Assembly (NCBI RefSeq): GCF_017654505.1
Contig: NC_054537.1
Span: forward strand, 66,756,645-66,820,644
DNA length: 64,000 nucleotides
Source: Polyodon spathula
Lineage: Eukaryota; Chordata; Actinopteri; Acipenseriformes; Polyodontidae
Reading direction: 5' to 3'
Shown here: positions 1-12,085 of the stretch, piece after piece
Position numbering within the stretch: the stretch's first letter is position 1
How the letters are laid out: the number at the start of each line of letters is the position of its first letter
Made by a program: the position numbers and the translations under genes
The notes under the pieces: generated by a model
Told to the model about the DNA's origin: nothing
What the model saw: only the letters and a program-made list of their open reading frames with translations
The model's database searches: none

Positions 1-360
1 TTATTTTTAGGCTCAGCTACCACCCCTGCACTCGGGAGTGGTGAAAACAAACACATGCTGTCCTCCGAACTGTGTGCTCTCAGAAGACCTCCTCTTTTCA
101 CTCTGCAGGCCTGCCATGCAGCCAACCCAGAGCTATAGCGTCAGAGGACAACGCAGCTCTGGGCAGTTTACAGGCAAGCCTGCAGGCACCAGGCCAGTCT
201 ACAGGGGTTGCTGGTGTGCGGTGAGGTGAGGACACACAGGCCGACATAAGCACCCAGGGCGGCACTCAGCCAATTGGGAGCTCCCATCCACAGTCGACTA
301 TAGGCCGCATCCTGCACTCCACGCGGAGCTCCTTTACTGGATGCACCACTCGATATCCCG
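1..360 (-). repeat. tRNA-derived SINE, copy 1 (internal deletion)
   Basis: This is a GC-rich dispersed repeat shared with 59012-59303. The common core includes ACAGGCAAGCCTGCAGGCAC and CCAGTCTACAGGGG. Read on the minus strand, the right end is a tRNA-like head (CGAGTGGTGCATCCAGTAAAG), which corresponds to the A-box region. The segment that holds the B box in the other copy is missing here between about 290 and 300. The left end is cut by the window edge. The short open frame at 38-229 is just repeat sequence. Confidence 0.75.
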
Positions 361-1865
361 TTGGTACAACTTTTTTTTTTTTTCTTTTAAAGCAGCAGGT
401 AATGTCCTATGGGTTAGTTACACTAATGAGTTAATAAAAGACATTTGAATGCACTCATATTTTTTCCAACATATTTGACGTGTTATCAAAATACATTAAC
501 ACAAGACATGATTTCATAATATATTCGGGAAGAGATAAAGTTACCATGCTTTGGAAATGGGGCCTTATGACTTAATAAAACATTTTTTACAGTACAGTCA
601 GAAACTAGAAACTAACAAAACCGGTGTCACAGAGCTTTGCTTAAGGCAATGTGTGTTGAGGTCTGCAGTGATTATAATGTGTTTCCTTTTTGAAAAATCG
701 GAAATCTTCAGTTAAGAATGAGACACTTTAACCGAAGAGGGGTTTTATAAGGACTATGGAATTAGAAATGTGCAGACCGCCTATTTAGATCAGAGGAGCT
801 CTGCTGGTGAGACAATAATATCCTAAATGCTTTTAGAGGTATAGGTTCCCGCCATCTTTTCACAGGGCTTTGACAATATTCAATTAAGCGAAAGCGATTT
901 TGGAATACAGATGTACAGAATCTCTAGCAAAAATATCAGAACACAACCAAACACTTAAAATTAATCAAACTGTAGTAAAATAAAATAAAATACACATAAA
1001 TTGTGCAGTTTTTATTTTCTGAGTCATTCTGAACCTGCAACACTCAAAGAATATGAAAGTGAGTTCTCTGTTCACATTCAAATTTGGGGTTAATTTAAAG
1101 AGCTTCCAAGACAATCAGAGGATGTTGAGTGAAAACAGTAGAATATCAAAGTTGCATTTACACAGGGAAAAATCCTAATTTCATGCTACCTGTTTTTGTT
1201 GTTTGCTAAAAAGTATCAACTTCCCAACCTAATTCCTTCAATGACTATTCGTGAACTCTCTGGTGTCACACTTCAAAATGGCCAATGCGATACAATTGTC
1301 CCTTTAAGTGTACAACAATATTATCTGCCAACAATTTATTATATGGTGCATTTGGAATTATGATACAACAACATTTACAAAAGAATAATATAGATTCTAG
1401 AAAAAAAAAAAAAGGTAAAAAAATGTATCAGTGTGCTGCACAAAAACACAGACCAACTCTTATGAGGAAGACTGCCTACATCACTGTGTGTTTTATGAAG
1501 TTACTTTCCAAGAGCGTGATTAACTTAATGACCAAGTGGCTGGTCTGCTTTTGTTGTTATAAGGTTGAAATGCTTTTACATAGGTCACTGGTTCAAACTC
1601 CTGCTGGGGTTGACAGCCTAGATGTTAGTCTGAACTGAGTACAATCAAAAAGTCTTGCTGCCTATCCAGCAGGAACATAAATCTAACATCAGCCTCAAAT
1701 CCATAGTAGCTAACTCTTAGCACCAATGGACTATGACTGCTCAGTCAGTGATACAGTAAATATAATGCTTAAACCTCTCCTTATTAGAGTCTGATTTGCT
1801 GCTGGTAAAGCAAAACAGCTGACACAGCTAAGTACAATGTTGCATGTTGTCATCATAAAGCAGGA

Positions 1866-1902
<37 letters not shown>

Positions 1903-3498
1903 TTTGGCCTAATGCAGCTAATAATGTCTACTTTAATGACAAAAACAGCAGTGGCTCTATTTATCTCACCCTTAATACCACGGTCTGAATGACACCAACA
2001 AATGTATCCCAGTCTACCTCCCCCCCCCCCCCCCCCAAGGACAGTACATGCATCAAGCCTTTATTTAAGGAAAACAATTCAAATAAAACCTTGGAAACCA
2101 GCTTAAACTACCTGTCTTAGAAAACCAAATATTTTTTGGCAAACAGGGAATTAAATAAAATATGGCTCACGCATGCTCCCGTAATATTTTTACTTTATTT
2201 TATTGGAAATCCCAAGAATAACAAAACTTGTATGCTTTTGTAAAAAGCACAATATCACTTTTTTTAAAAAAATATTATTTTAAGCACTTATAAAAGTACA
2301 ACATGGTCGTTATTTTTTAAAAATAAATTAGGTTTATGATCTGCCACATCCTGCCAGCGTTTTTATTAGATGTTTAAGCATGCATGACCAGAGCCCCCCC
2401 TGTGGTCTATAAAACAACAATGAACTTGAATTTAAAAGTGCAAAGGTCTCCCTCTGATCACATTACTTAATTTGACCTGTAAATAATTTGCATTGTAAAC
2501 AGGAAAGGTGGTGTCAGGAATATAAAAGCAAGTGTGTTATATATATAATTTCCAAGTATTCCCCCATTTAAAGGTTACCAAACTTCTGAACTGTTGTCTA
2601 GAACTGTATTATAGGAAGTTATGAATGTATTGAGTGGAATTTAAATCATTATCATTAATCAGAACATGAGGAGCAATTACTTTTAACACTTGTAAGTGTG
2701 TATAACCTACCTAACTAGAAGACAATAAAACAAATATAACTGCTACAGTATGTAAGGGCTAATTGTCCCACATTGGTCCAGAGGACTAGGAAGTTTCCAT
2801 GGTAAAATAATGCCAGACCATGTTTGCTATATGACACGGCAGACCAACCATGTTCACTGTAAGAGTGACGATGAAACAATCACGCTCAAAATGGTACCAA
2901 GGTTTACAGAATGTCTGGATTCCATGCTATGTTGTGACGTATACAAGCGTGTCAGGAATTATGTCTCTAGAAATGGCTTAAGGTTTCTTTAATAACTGTA
3001 AGTGGGGAAATAGTGTGTCAAGTATGAATATCACATATGCACTGACAGGTTATATGCATGCAAGTAAGCAGCTGGTATGCCGAGAATAGACTGGATGTGC
3101 CTTTAATATTTAACAGTCAACCCATCATCTGTGTTGATGTGGACAAGTACTCCTCCAATCCAGCCAGGTGCGTAATTATTGACACATAGGATGTTCAATG
3201 AAATCATTTGGGACTTCACAGGAGCAAAAGCCTCTAATGGAATAACGCTTGAGGACCAGCTTTAGGTATCACTCCTATAAAGGCCCTGGCAAAAGGTTAT
3301 TGCAATATATCACAGTCCAAAGTAATTTACATGTTTACATTTATATGTTTGTCATGTTTATACCATCTTATAATGGATCCATAAACTAGTGTTATCAATA
3401 TATAATTATATATGTATCCCCTGAAATGGCAGTACCTGAGACATTTTTTACCCTTTAACTCAACCAAGCCTTTCAACCAAGTGTTAAGAACCAAATAC
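361..3498 (-). other. FHOD3 intron downstream of the 106-nt exon
   Basis: This non-coding stretch continues past the left edge of the window. It contains an A30 tract at 1868-1897 and a C17 tract at 2020-2036. The next expected FHOD3 exon (ALGQIMLYVDGMNG in the family) was looked for on the minus strand and not found, so this intron is longer than 3.1 kb. Otherwise I see nothing in it. Confidence 0.75.
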
Positions 3499-3604
3499 CT
3501 CTAAGGATGTAATTCTGGTAGTTCTGGTCAGCTTCTGCTCCCACCTTTATCAAACATGTTAGCCCTTCAGCCACAACAAATTCATGGACCAAATCTTTAT
3601 CGTC
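3499..3604 (-). CDS. fhod3: FHOD3-type formin, internal exon (106 nt)
   Basis: This coding exon directly follows the one at 8857-8924 in the mature message. On the minus strand the acceptor is a T-rich stretch ending TTTTCCAG and the donor is GTATTTGG. Starting in phase 0 it gives 35 residues: [10 protein letters not shown], then [17 protein letters not shown], then NYQNYILR. It ends with a single G that would begin the Ala codon of the next exon (ALGQ in the family). The peptide belongs to the armadillo-like FH3/DID domain, which in formins binds the C-terminal autoregulatory tail. The stretch [10 protein letters not shown] favours FHOD3; FHOD1, as I recall, has a Pro and a different HSEGL stretch there. 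Codon third positions vary while the protein is kept, so it looks like a functional exon and not a retrocopy. The next exon was not found between 1 and 3498. Confidence 0.96.
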
Positions 3605-4929
3605 CTGGAAAACAAAATCATGTAAGATTTAATGACAAAATTAATAGAACAAAACTGGTGAAGCTTCATCAGTGCAAAATCTTGGGGAAAGTTTTTTTTT
3701 GTTGTTGTTGTTGTTGTTGTTGTTCATTGTTTAGTTTGGACCATTGGGTTGGATTAGAATTAAATGAGAAAGTGTGAAGTCTCAATACACTACACAAGAG
3801 AGAAAAGGTTTGGGTTGTTGTTGACCTGTGCACACTTAGGAAAAATAAGTTATAATTTCCTAATTTGTCCATTTTGAACCTGGGGTCATGAATGTGGTTA
3901 ACTTACATAGATTTACATAGTATTTTCTCTGCATACAAAAAAGGATAGAAGGGGATATGACACATCAAATCCAACAGAGACATCTACTGGAGCAAGTAAA
4001 GTCATTATTTCAAAAGGCGTTGCTGCAATATAAATTACTCTGTGGCTCCTATTTGAGATTAGAGTGGGATTTTATTTCTGTCTGTGCTTTTCTTTACCTT
4101 AACTGCATTCTTGTCAGTTCCAGTAGCCAAACATGGTTGGGCATAGTCAGTAGATGAATGACCTTCAGGGAAAATCAGGCTGCACAATAGCTCAATCAAT
4201 TTCCTAAGATGGTGTTAACAGGCACTGAGCTCTAGGAGGTAGTCCTTCACGTATGTGTACAGGCAGCTTGAAAAGGACTGGCTACACATGACCTGCAAGT
4301 AACAGGATGCTTTCATGTCAAAGAAAAAGCCACCTAGTACATGTTCAGGGATAACCATGTAGGATGTAATTAGACATTAAAAAATAAACTAGAAGGCGAT
4401 GTTTCTCTGTACTTGTTGATTTTGCTTTGGATACCACACCTTGAAAATTAAGTGATGCGAGCTATTTCTTCTATCTTCCCCAATTTCTCATTTTTTCAGC
4501 AGGATAAAGTTAATCATTGTGTGATATAAAAAAGAAACACTTGGCCAAAAATAGTCATTTCAGTGCTACTGATTTGTACTACACTGAAACCAGATGTGAA
4601 ACTTTAACCACAGACACCCACTGGCTTTAAGCATGCCGAGACGAGGTACCCCACGTTATAACACTACAGATATGTGGGTCAGTCAGCTGTGGTTGACCAT
4701 AAAAGATAGTGCTCCTTATCATTAATCTCAAAAGTGATCACAGTAGTAATAAACTACAAATACAGACAAAGTGTTATGGAAGAAAATCCAGCTTTGATCT
4801 TGGTTTGGCTCACACAAACCTCAGCATACCTCAGCAACAGTATTATAATTAACTTGTTGTGAAATGAATATGCAGCACACTGTGCTACGTGTGTTTATGT
4901 GCTTTTCATTTTGCAATAATGTATTCTTG

Positions 4930-4930
<1 letters not shown>

Positions 4931-4977
<47 letters not shown>

Positions 4978-5043
4978 ATATATATATATATATATATATA
5001 TTAGATCTATATATATATATATATGATATATATGATATATATA
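4931..5043. repeat. AT microsatellite with GATATAT interruptions
   Basis: Long (TA)n broken by GATATA and AGATCTA units. The minus-strand Ile/Tyr open frame at 4895-5125 arises from it. Confidence 0.95.
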
Positions 5044-5197
5044 ATAAGACCTGGATATCCCATCCTACTACTACTAATACTACTAATACTTCACTATCAT
5101 ACAAGGCTTTAGCTATGCAAACCACTGTACTCGTATTCCCTGCTTTTTTGAATGCTGTCGAAACATTCTTTCATTAATTAACCCCAATGCAATTGGT

Positions 5198-5440
5198 AGA
5201 GATCTATAAAGAAGTCTGTAGAGATCATCTTGCCATTCTCTATGGAACATAGAAATTCTGTTATGCTCCATAGAATTCTATAGATTTCCTCAACCGCCAT
5301 ATAACTTTATAGAGCTTTCACAATTTTCTATAGAATTCTAGAGATTTTGCTAGCCGCCATAGAACTCTGTAGATATTTCACAATTCTCTATAGAATTCTA
5401 TAGAGATTTCACAAATCTCTATGGAATTCCATAGAACATT
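5198..5440. repeat. Palindrome-rich degenerate repeat
   Basis: Variants of TCTATAGAATTCTATAGA recur four or more times. The longest is a perfect 22-bp palindrome at 5385-5406, centred on GAATTC. A second, of 18 bp, is at 5418-5435. Spacer units such as GCCGCCATA and TTTCACAA recur at about 60-bp intervals. Confidence 0.75.
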
Positions 5441-5600
5441 TTCATAAGTACTTCCTGTTTGTTTACTTCAAACTAAAAAAAATACATAAAGTGTATATAT
5501 TACTGTAAATTACCAGCTGCACTACAACCTAGAATAACGGATTTATCAGATCCGTTTTGGGTATACGTTAGCTTTCAAGTTTCAGACTAACACAGGTAAC

Positions 5601-5722
5601 TTACTGAGTGCTATTTTATTTAGGTTAGCTGAACAGTAATGTCATTTATTGAGTGCTATTTTATTTAGGTTAGCTGAACAGTAATGTCATTTATTGAGTG
5701 CTATTTTATTTTAGTTAGCTGA
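5601..5722. repeat. 45-bp tandem repeat, 2.7 copies
   Basis: Units start TTACTGAGTGCTATTTTATT at 5601 and TTATTGAGTGC at 5646 and 5691, a period of exactly 45 bp. The first two units differ at one or two bases; the third breaks off after GTTAGCTGAA. Confidence 0.9.
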
Positions 5723-6638
5723 AGAAAAAGTATGATATAGCTGTTCATTTTCTGATACCATTTGAAAGAAATACATTGCACAAAAGAAAAATCAGCATGC
5801 TTGCGACTAAGATCATAAATCGATTAAGGCACTTCCAAATACCCCCAACGTGTGCTAAAAAAATAATTTAAATAGCCTTCAATAGCCTTCCACAGTGCCT
5901 TATCACAGGCAGCCAGGTAGAACAAATTGAAAAGAAGCACCATCTTTGATACTGTAAGTATCACATCTCACATTAACCTCAACATTTTCAGTCGAGTTAG
6001 CTTGTATATGGAATCCTCAGGAAATAATACATTCTCAGTGTTTATTACAAGTCAAGCTGAGTACTGCAAACGTTTGCGATTCATTTCACTTCTGACACGT
6101 TGTTAAACCATGCGCTGTGTGTTTTTATATGATCTGCGAGGTGTTTATTCTTGCTGATTTCACTTAATTATACACACTTTAGTCTACTTGCTAGGTAGGG
6201 TACATTAAGTAAATGTATTATAACAGCCATAACACTCCGGAACATATTGATATACAGAGAGGGAAGGCTGAAATATGGAATTTGAGCCTTCCAGCAGGAC
6301 TTACAGTATATACTGCAAATGGCTGGACTTGTCTCGACTAAAGTCTCATTACATAGCTTGGGCCTGCCTGTGGAATTTGTTATTGCTATGGAAACAGCAG
6401 GGTACAAGTACTGATATGAAACTGCAGCATGTTTACCAGTATAGATGAGTACAGACATGGATCTGTAGCGTGTGAAAAAGTACTCACATGAACTGAATCT
6501 GTACCTTGCTTTTGGAGCAGTATCAAAATGCTTACTCTATATTGATACAAAACTGGACAGCTTTGTTATAAAATTTTGGTTGTGATGTATTTTTCCCCAC
6601 TGATTTGGCGGCTAGGAACCTGTGTTTTTTTTATTATA

Positions 6639-6640
<2 letters not shown>

Positions 6641-6713
<73 letters not shown>
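6641..6713. repeat. AT microsatellite
   Basis: An uninterrupted (AT)n of about 36 units. Confidence 0.95.
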
Positions 6714-6716
<3 letters not shown>

Positions 6717-8856
6717 CATCCCAAACCATCAGTAGACCATGTAATGTAATTGTATTTGACTTTCTGAATACTTAAGCCATCACAAGTGCACACAAAGATG
6801 AAGGGTGAATAAGGAAGGACTGGTGTTCTCAAGTATAGTTTTCAGCAATATAGCTAAAGCCATTTAACCCTTTGGACAAAACGTACAAAAAACAAGGAGC
6901 ACGTATCCAAAGAAAATAGATATGTTTGTGGATAACTGTCTTATGTGCTGTTTATGAAAGCTATAAGGTTGCCAATTTTTGATGGGATGTCTCAAAAAAA
7001 AAGGCTTATCCTTGTCAATGCAGATGTTATGACTATAAATTGTTATTATTTTATATCTCTATAGAATGCTCTTATTTTCTGGTACACTGGGCTGGTTGGG
7101 AAGCAGTTATTGTATACTATAGGCAATACTTTATTCTGATTTGATTTCAAACAAAATTGATGGTTAATTAATTCAATCAAAATCAATATTGCTCCATGTT
7201 TTCTCTGTTTATCCCAGGAAAAAAAAAAAGCAAACTGACTTGAACAAGAAGTAATTCAGACAATATCAGACAAATAAAAGCTTTCTTAAATACTTTTTTT
7301 TTTCTTTTTATAAACAGTACTTAGTCCAGTTTAGTATTTTTGTTCCAAAAACACTTTTAAAATTCAGTTAGCTGGCTGGGGAGATGAAAGGTAATTTGAG
7401 TGCGTATACTGGCAAAACCAGTAGCAGAACTTTCAACACCAAATGTGTGTGGTTTAATGGCAAAACCACATGTACCCTCACACCTATCTGTGTCTTAATA
7501 ACTCAAGCTGACCATGTTCTATCCCTGGTTAATCTGCCTGTGGGGGTTTAAGTAACCTTTCCTCCTGGAGCAGAATCAAGGTTTCCCCAGCCATACTTTA
7601 AATTAATCAAGTATCAATTCTCACGCCAGATGAACTCATCCATCGCAAAAAAAACATACTGAGTTGTTGTCATTGCATATGTTGGAGTTTATGGGACCAG
7701 ACTGAATAATTAAATTTCCCCACTTCTTGTTTTTCAAATTAAAAATCAATCAGTGCAGAAAGCACTTTGAGACTACAAACAGTGCTCTTAAACTTTCCTT
7801 GGAAGTGTCTCTTTCCAAGGGGAGCAAATATAAACAAAAATACTCCTATACTAACCGCAGGGAACCTGCGCAAGTCCTTTAGGAAAGCGTCCTACAGCTC
7901 AAAGACTGTTCCAACTGTAGGATACAGCTTTAGATCAGCGCAGATCTCCTTGCCTCTTCCTCTCTACATTTGCATAATGTTTTCCTGCTGCTGTTAGCTA
8001 AAGTACCTGCAGTATAATTACGATTTTGGACAACTAAATTAATGATCATTTTCAAACCGGGTTTACACCTAAACGTACAAATACACTGCTCCTCTTTTAA
8101 CACTGTGCTACTGCAGACGAACTGATAAAATGTGTAGTGGTATACACTTGTATTACCTTTGATGACAATGTAACTATTTCTTTTCACTGAGGAGAACCTC
8201 TTTCCAAGAGTGTCTACACATGCAGTAATTGCATGATAGCTGAAAGTATAGAAACATGTTTGATTTAAAACCTGAGACTAAACATGCCTGTTTTACTGTA
8301 TCAGACAGAGCTTTCCTATTTCTAAGACGATGAAAAATCCAAATTAATCTTTTCCACACTGTTGTAACAAGAAGGTACTTGATTTATTGAAGTGCTACAG
8401 AGCAGCAGGAATACATATTGTTGCAATGCACACTTGCCAATAAGGGCCATTTATGTTCCATTTGTTGAACAGGTCTAAATATGTCTCAATTTAATATCCC
8501 TGTCCAAAAAAACAAATTGAAGTGGTTTATTGAGCAGTTGAAATACATTCGGCCTCATGAGCCAGCATGTTTAAAAGGGTACTTTTGAATAACATTATAG
8601 ACACATGTTGGCAGTGGGTTCTCTGTAAGAAAGATTACACTGACAAGTCTAAATCTGCAATGGGAGGAGAAGTTGCATTTTTTCCTTTCCCTAACTCTTA
8701 TATCTTGCATTAATCACTTTCTACACTAGCTTTGATTTTTTCCCTGTCTAACCACATTAAAGGGAAGCACACTTTACACACCTTGGGCCAATAGCAGTGC
8801 AATCACACTGGCAATAAGAGATTTATATCTTCATAAAATAGAATGTAAGATTTTAC

Positions 8857-8924
8857 CTGAAAAATCTGCTTCAGGGAAAACAGGGCCCTCCTCAGCTCCC
8901 TTCCATTGGAGTTGTAGAGTTTTT
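8857..8924 (-). CDS. fhod3: FHOD3-type formin, internal exon (68 nt)
   Basis: This is an internal coding exon of a formin that nucleates and elongates actin filaments; FHOD3 acts in the sarcomeres of striated muscle. On the minus strand it is preceded by a T-rich tract ending TTCCCTGCAG and followed by the donor GTAAAATC. Two bases (AA) finish a codon, probably Glu, begun in the previous exon. The next 22 codons are open and include SNGRELRRALFSLKQIFQ, the start of the FH3/DID armadillo region just after the GTPase-binding domain. The exon ends in phase 0 and joins in frame to the exon at 3499-3604. As I recall them, human FHOD3 matches almost perfectly and FHOD1 less well. The gap to the next exon is 5252 bp. 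The exon is too short to appear as an open reading frame. The family is near certain and the paralogue likely. No database search was run. Confidence 0.95.
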
Positions 8925-9582
8925 CTGCAGGGAAGACAGCAAAATAAAATCAGGTGACTTTTCTATAATAGCCATAAATGTTGTATGACATCCAGAGGGG
9001 AAGAAGGTAAAGCAGGGTCAGGTATACAAGGTCTTTATCACATTTGACTCACAGACCTTTTTTTTGGTAGATGGTATTTCTAACAGTACTTGATAACTCT
9101 TCAGCTATGCATTTTTAAAGGTAGATGGGTCGTTCCTGATTATTGTTTTCTGTAATTACTCTATTATTTTGTTCTTTAACCTTTTCATTTGTGTCCATAA
9201 TTCTAGGAAGCACACCCCCACAATGACCTTTGACTGCTTGCCAAAGATTCCTAATTAAATTAACTTCCCTGAACCTTTTCAGGTACCCTTCATTTTCTTC
9301 TCCATTTCTGAAGCCTTCATTCTTTTTTTGGCAGAAATGCCTATTGACATCTTCTTCCAAGACTGTTCTGAACATGTTCATTCTGGATCACAAAGCCTGT
9401 CTGATCTTGTGTTTGTTTCTGTTGTATTTTTGTTTGGTCAACCAGGCCCCCTGGACATTTTTTACTTGCACTGATGAGCATACATACATATATACATGGC
9501 AACAATAAGCACAGACGGAAAAGTTAAGATTAATTACATCGATTACACCATTTGTAACGTTTGTCGTCTTGACTTATACCTT

Positions 9583-9775
9583 GTTTCCATAGTCAAACCA
9601 ACTCGACTGCACTCAGGTGCTCCCGGGTTAGCATGAATTTTCCAAAACTCGAGCTGAGGTGCAACGCGAGTTGGCTAAAAGAAGTAGCATTTCGGAGTTT
9701 CTCTAGTTATTATGTGAGCTGGACAAGTCTCACTCATGTTATCGAGATCCTTGAAGCGGATTTTGAATGACCCAA
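9583..9775 (+). repeat. Degenerate dispersed repeat, copy 1
   Basis: It shares spaced blocks with 26900-27075: CCAACTCGA, AACTCGAGCTGA, GAGTTGG, and ATGTGAGCTGGACAAG versus ATGTGAGTTGGGCAGG, in the same order and strand. It is rich in ACTCGAG/GAGTT half-sites, as in the ends of some DNA transposons. The family is unknown. Confidence 0.45.
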
Positions 9776-11248
9776 TCTCCCCAAACACTAGTCACGTTTC
9801 ATCATGATTCCACGTTTTTTTTTTTTTTATAGAGTTAAATTACATTAACTCACTCCTTTCATTTTATTCTATTTCATTTGTTCTAACCGTAATTTGTATC
9901 TGACAAGCAATTTAGAAATATTGAATATGGACCCCCAATGGAAGGGCTACAAGAGAAAGGTACGATGTCTGTGTGGCAAGCGCAAGGCCCGTCTCACACC
10001 ACCAAGAGCTAAAGACTGAGGAAGCTAAGTTTCATTAAAGTTATTTTATTTTTCTAAATATAATCTAACATCTTTACTCCTGTACAGTGAAGCCCCTCCC
10101 TCCCACTGCTCAATGAAGGAGAAAGCTCTTTACTCTGACAGAGCCCATGGCAGAGTCTAACAGATTCTCTGACTGTGCTGCATGGTACTGTTAGGGCTTA
10201 ACATAAACACACCAGGGGAACTCGCCACAGAGAAGCTGGTTTATTTTGTTAAAATGGGGTTGTTATGCTATGCTAAACATGTTTTTTTTTCCTGCCATGG
10301 GTGGTGGGGGCAGAGGGGAGAGGCTGGCTAATAGTATGGATTTACACCTTGAACTCTGAAGGCTGTATGTCAATTGCATTCCTGAGTCATCCAGACTGTA
10401 CCAGCTGAACTATTATTGTTTTAAATTTATATTTTTGTTCATTTATATATGATATGTATAACTACACTGTGTATATTCTTTTTTACGTTAAAAAAACTCA
10501 TTGGTTGGAGGTAGGGGGTCTAAGAATCTCGGTCAAATGGCAAAGCTGCACTACTTCTTTAACCCAAATATCAACACAGAGTAATTCAATCACCCTCAGA
10601 AGAATGAAAAACACACTACTTGAGTTTTTTAACACTTAACCATCTGAGCTACTTTTTTCCTTCATCCTCAGGACAGACTTAATGATCTCAGCTTTAGATA
10701 AATTTTTGTTACATAACAAAATACAGTAATAATAATAACTTCAATTATACAAACGGTCATGTAATTTTGGCCAAATACAAAATGACAATAAAATAACTCC
10801 AGCCAAAGCCATTGCAGCCTGGGGGAGAATACAAAGTCAGCTGACTTAAATTGCTTGATCCCTGGGAATGAGTGACTCAAGCTGCTGGCTACACATAACA
10901 GGCTGTAGTGCACAAATGTGTGTAATTAGTAAAATTAATACAGCAAATATTTTTTATATCACATATAATATGTGTAAAAACACAACAAAAATCTATAGCA
11001 GAAAATGTAACAAGTATGTATCTGTACAGGCTCTCCTGTCAGGTCAGTCTTGAAAGGAAAAATGGCAGAGAGATCTGTGCTGGCAGTCTTTTATAGCCTT
11101 GTGGGCGGGAATGACTGTGTCACAGGTTTGGCTGAGCAGATTTGATATATCATATTAAGGTTTTGGATCTTTAGGAGGTAAATACCCATTCAGTAGTTTC
11201 TTTAATTGAGATTAGGTCTTGGATCGGGGCACCAATTGGGGGGGAGAT

Positions 11249-11392
11249 GGGGGGGGGGCAACCACCCCCCCAAGCCTCGAAGCATTAAAAAAATAATCCA
11301 CAAGAGTTATTTACGAGGTTTGCAACCACTCCCCCCTCCCCCAAGCCTCGAAGCATTAAAAAAATAATACACAAGAGTTATTTATGAGGTTT
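11249..11392. repeat. 71-bp tandem duplication next to a G10/C7 hairpin
   Basis: AAGCCTCGAAGCATTAAAAA begins at 11272 and again at 11343, and identity runs to GAGGTTT at 11392. Just upstream a run of ten G (11249-11258), a 6-nt loop and seven C (11265-11271) form a possible hairpin. Another G7 run is at 11238-11244. Confidence 0.85.
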
Positions 11393-11970
11393 AACTTCCT
11401 GTGATTGTTGGAAACTAATAATAATATATGTAATTGCGTTTTTTTTTTTTTTTTGGTTTGTTTTTTTGTTTTCCGTGGCCCTCGAGCTATACTATAGTTA
11501 ACAGTTATGCCAGGAGCGAGCAACATCAAAGCATTCAGTGCACTCTAATGCGCCACAGCCAAGGTAAAACTTCACTGCCATTAAAAGAAAATATATAATT
11601 ATTCTATCTGTCTGACTTAAAAAAGAGGGAGTGTTCATCATGAAAAGAACAGGGATGCAAAGTACCCTAAAAAACTTTTTTCAAAAGAAAAGTCGAAGGG
11701 AAATAGCGAGTACCATCAAAATACCAAGGTAATGCAACAATATTTACAAAATTGTATGGAAGCTTATGGTAAATTATTGCATGTGTTACATACATTTATT
11801 TATTGAGAGTTGTTGTTTCTTTTCTACACCCCCACCCCCACCCAAAGGTTTTGTTGAATTGGCACCCCTCCTCTGGATGGCACAAAATGTCACCCAGAGA
11901 CCAAATGCTGTGTTGGTCATGCAGGCAATGTGGAATTTCGAACGTGGCAGCATAAAAGAAAATGTAATCA

Positions 11971-12029
11971 ATAGATAATAATAATACTAATAATGCTACT
12001 ACTACGACTACTACTACTACTACTACTAC

Positions 12030-12085
<56 letters not shown>
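11971..12085. repeat. ACT/AAT trinucleotide microsatellite
   Basis: A (CTA)n block changes into a long (TAA)n block, with imperfect edges. It produces the poly-Tyr open frame on the minus strand, which is an artefact. Confidence 0.95.

Larger units (their letters stand above)
3605..8856 (-). other. FHOD3 intron between the two exons
   Basis: This 5.25 kb intron is phase 0 and has a GT-AG pair on the minus strand. It holds a GTT repeat at its upstream edge near 3701-3723, AT repeats at 4931-5043 and 6641-6713, a palindrome-rich degenerate repeat at 5198-5440 and a 45-bp tandem repeat at 5601-5722. No other coding exon was recognised. The short open frames inside lack codon bias and recognisable motifs. 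Confidence 0.85.

Noticed and set aside
1285..1638. Plus-strand open frame of 117 residues, the longest outside transposons
   Set aside because: The composition is Lys/Cys-rich with a poly-Lys stretch from an A-run. It has no domain or codon bias and lies in the FHOD3 intron on the opposite strand.
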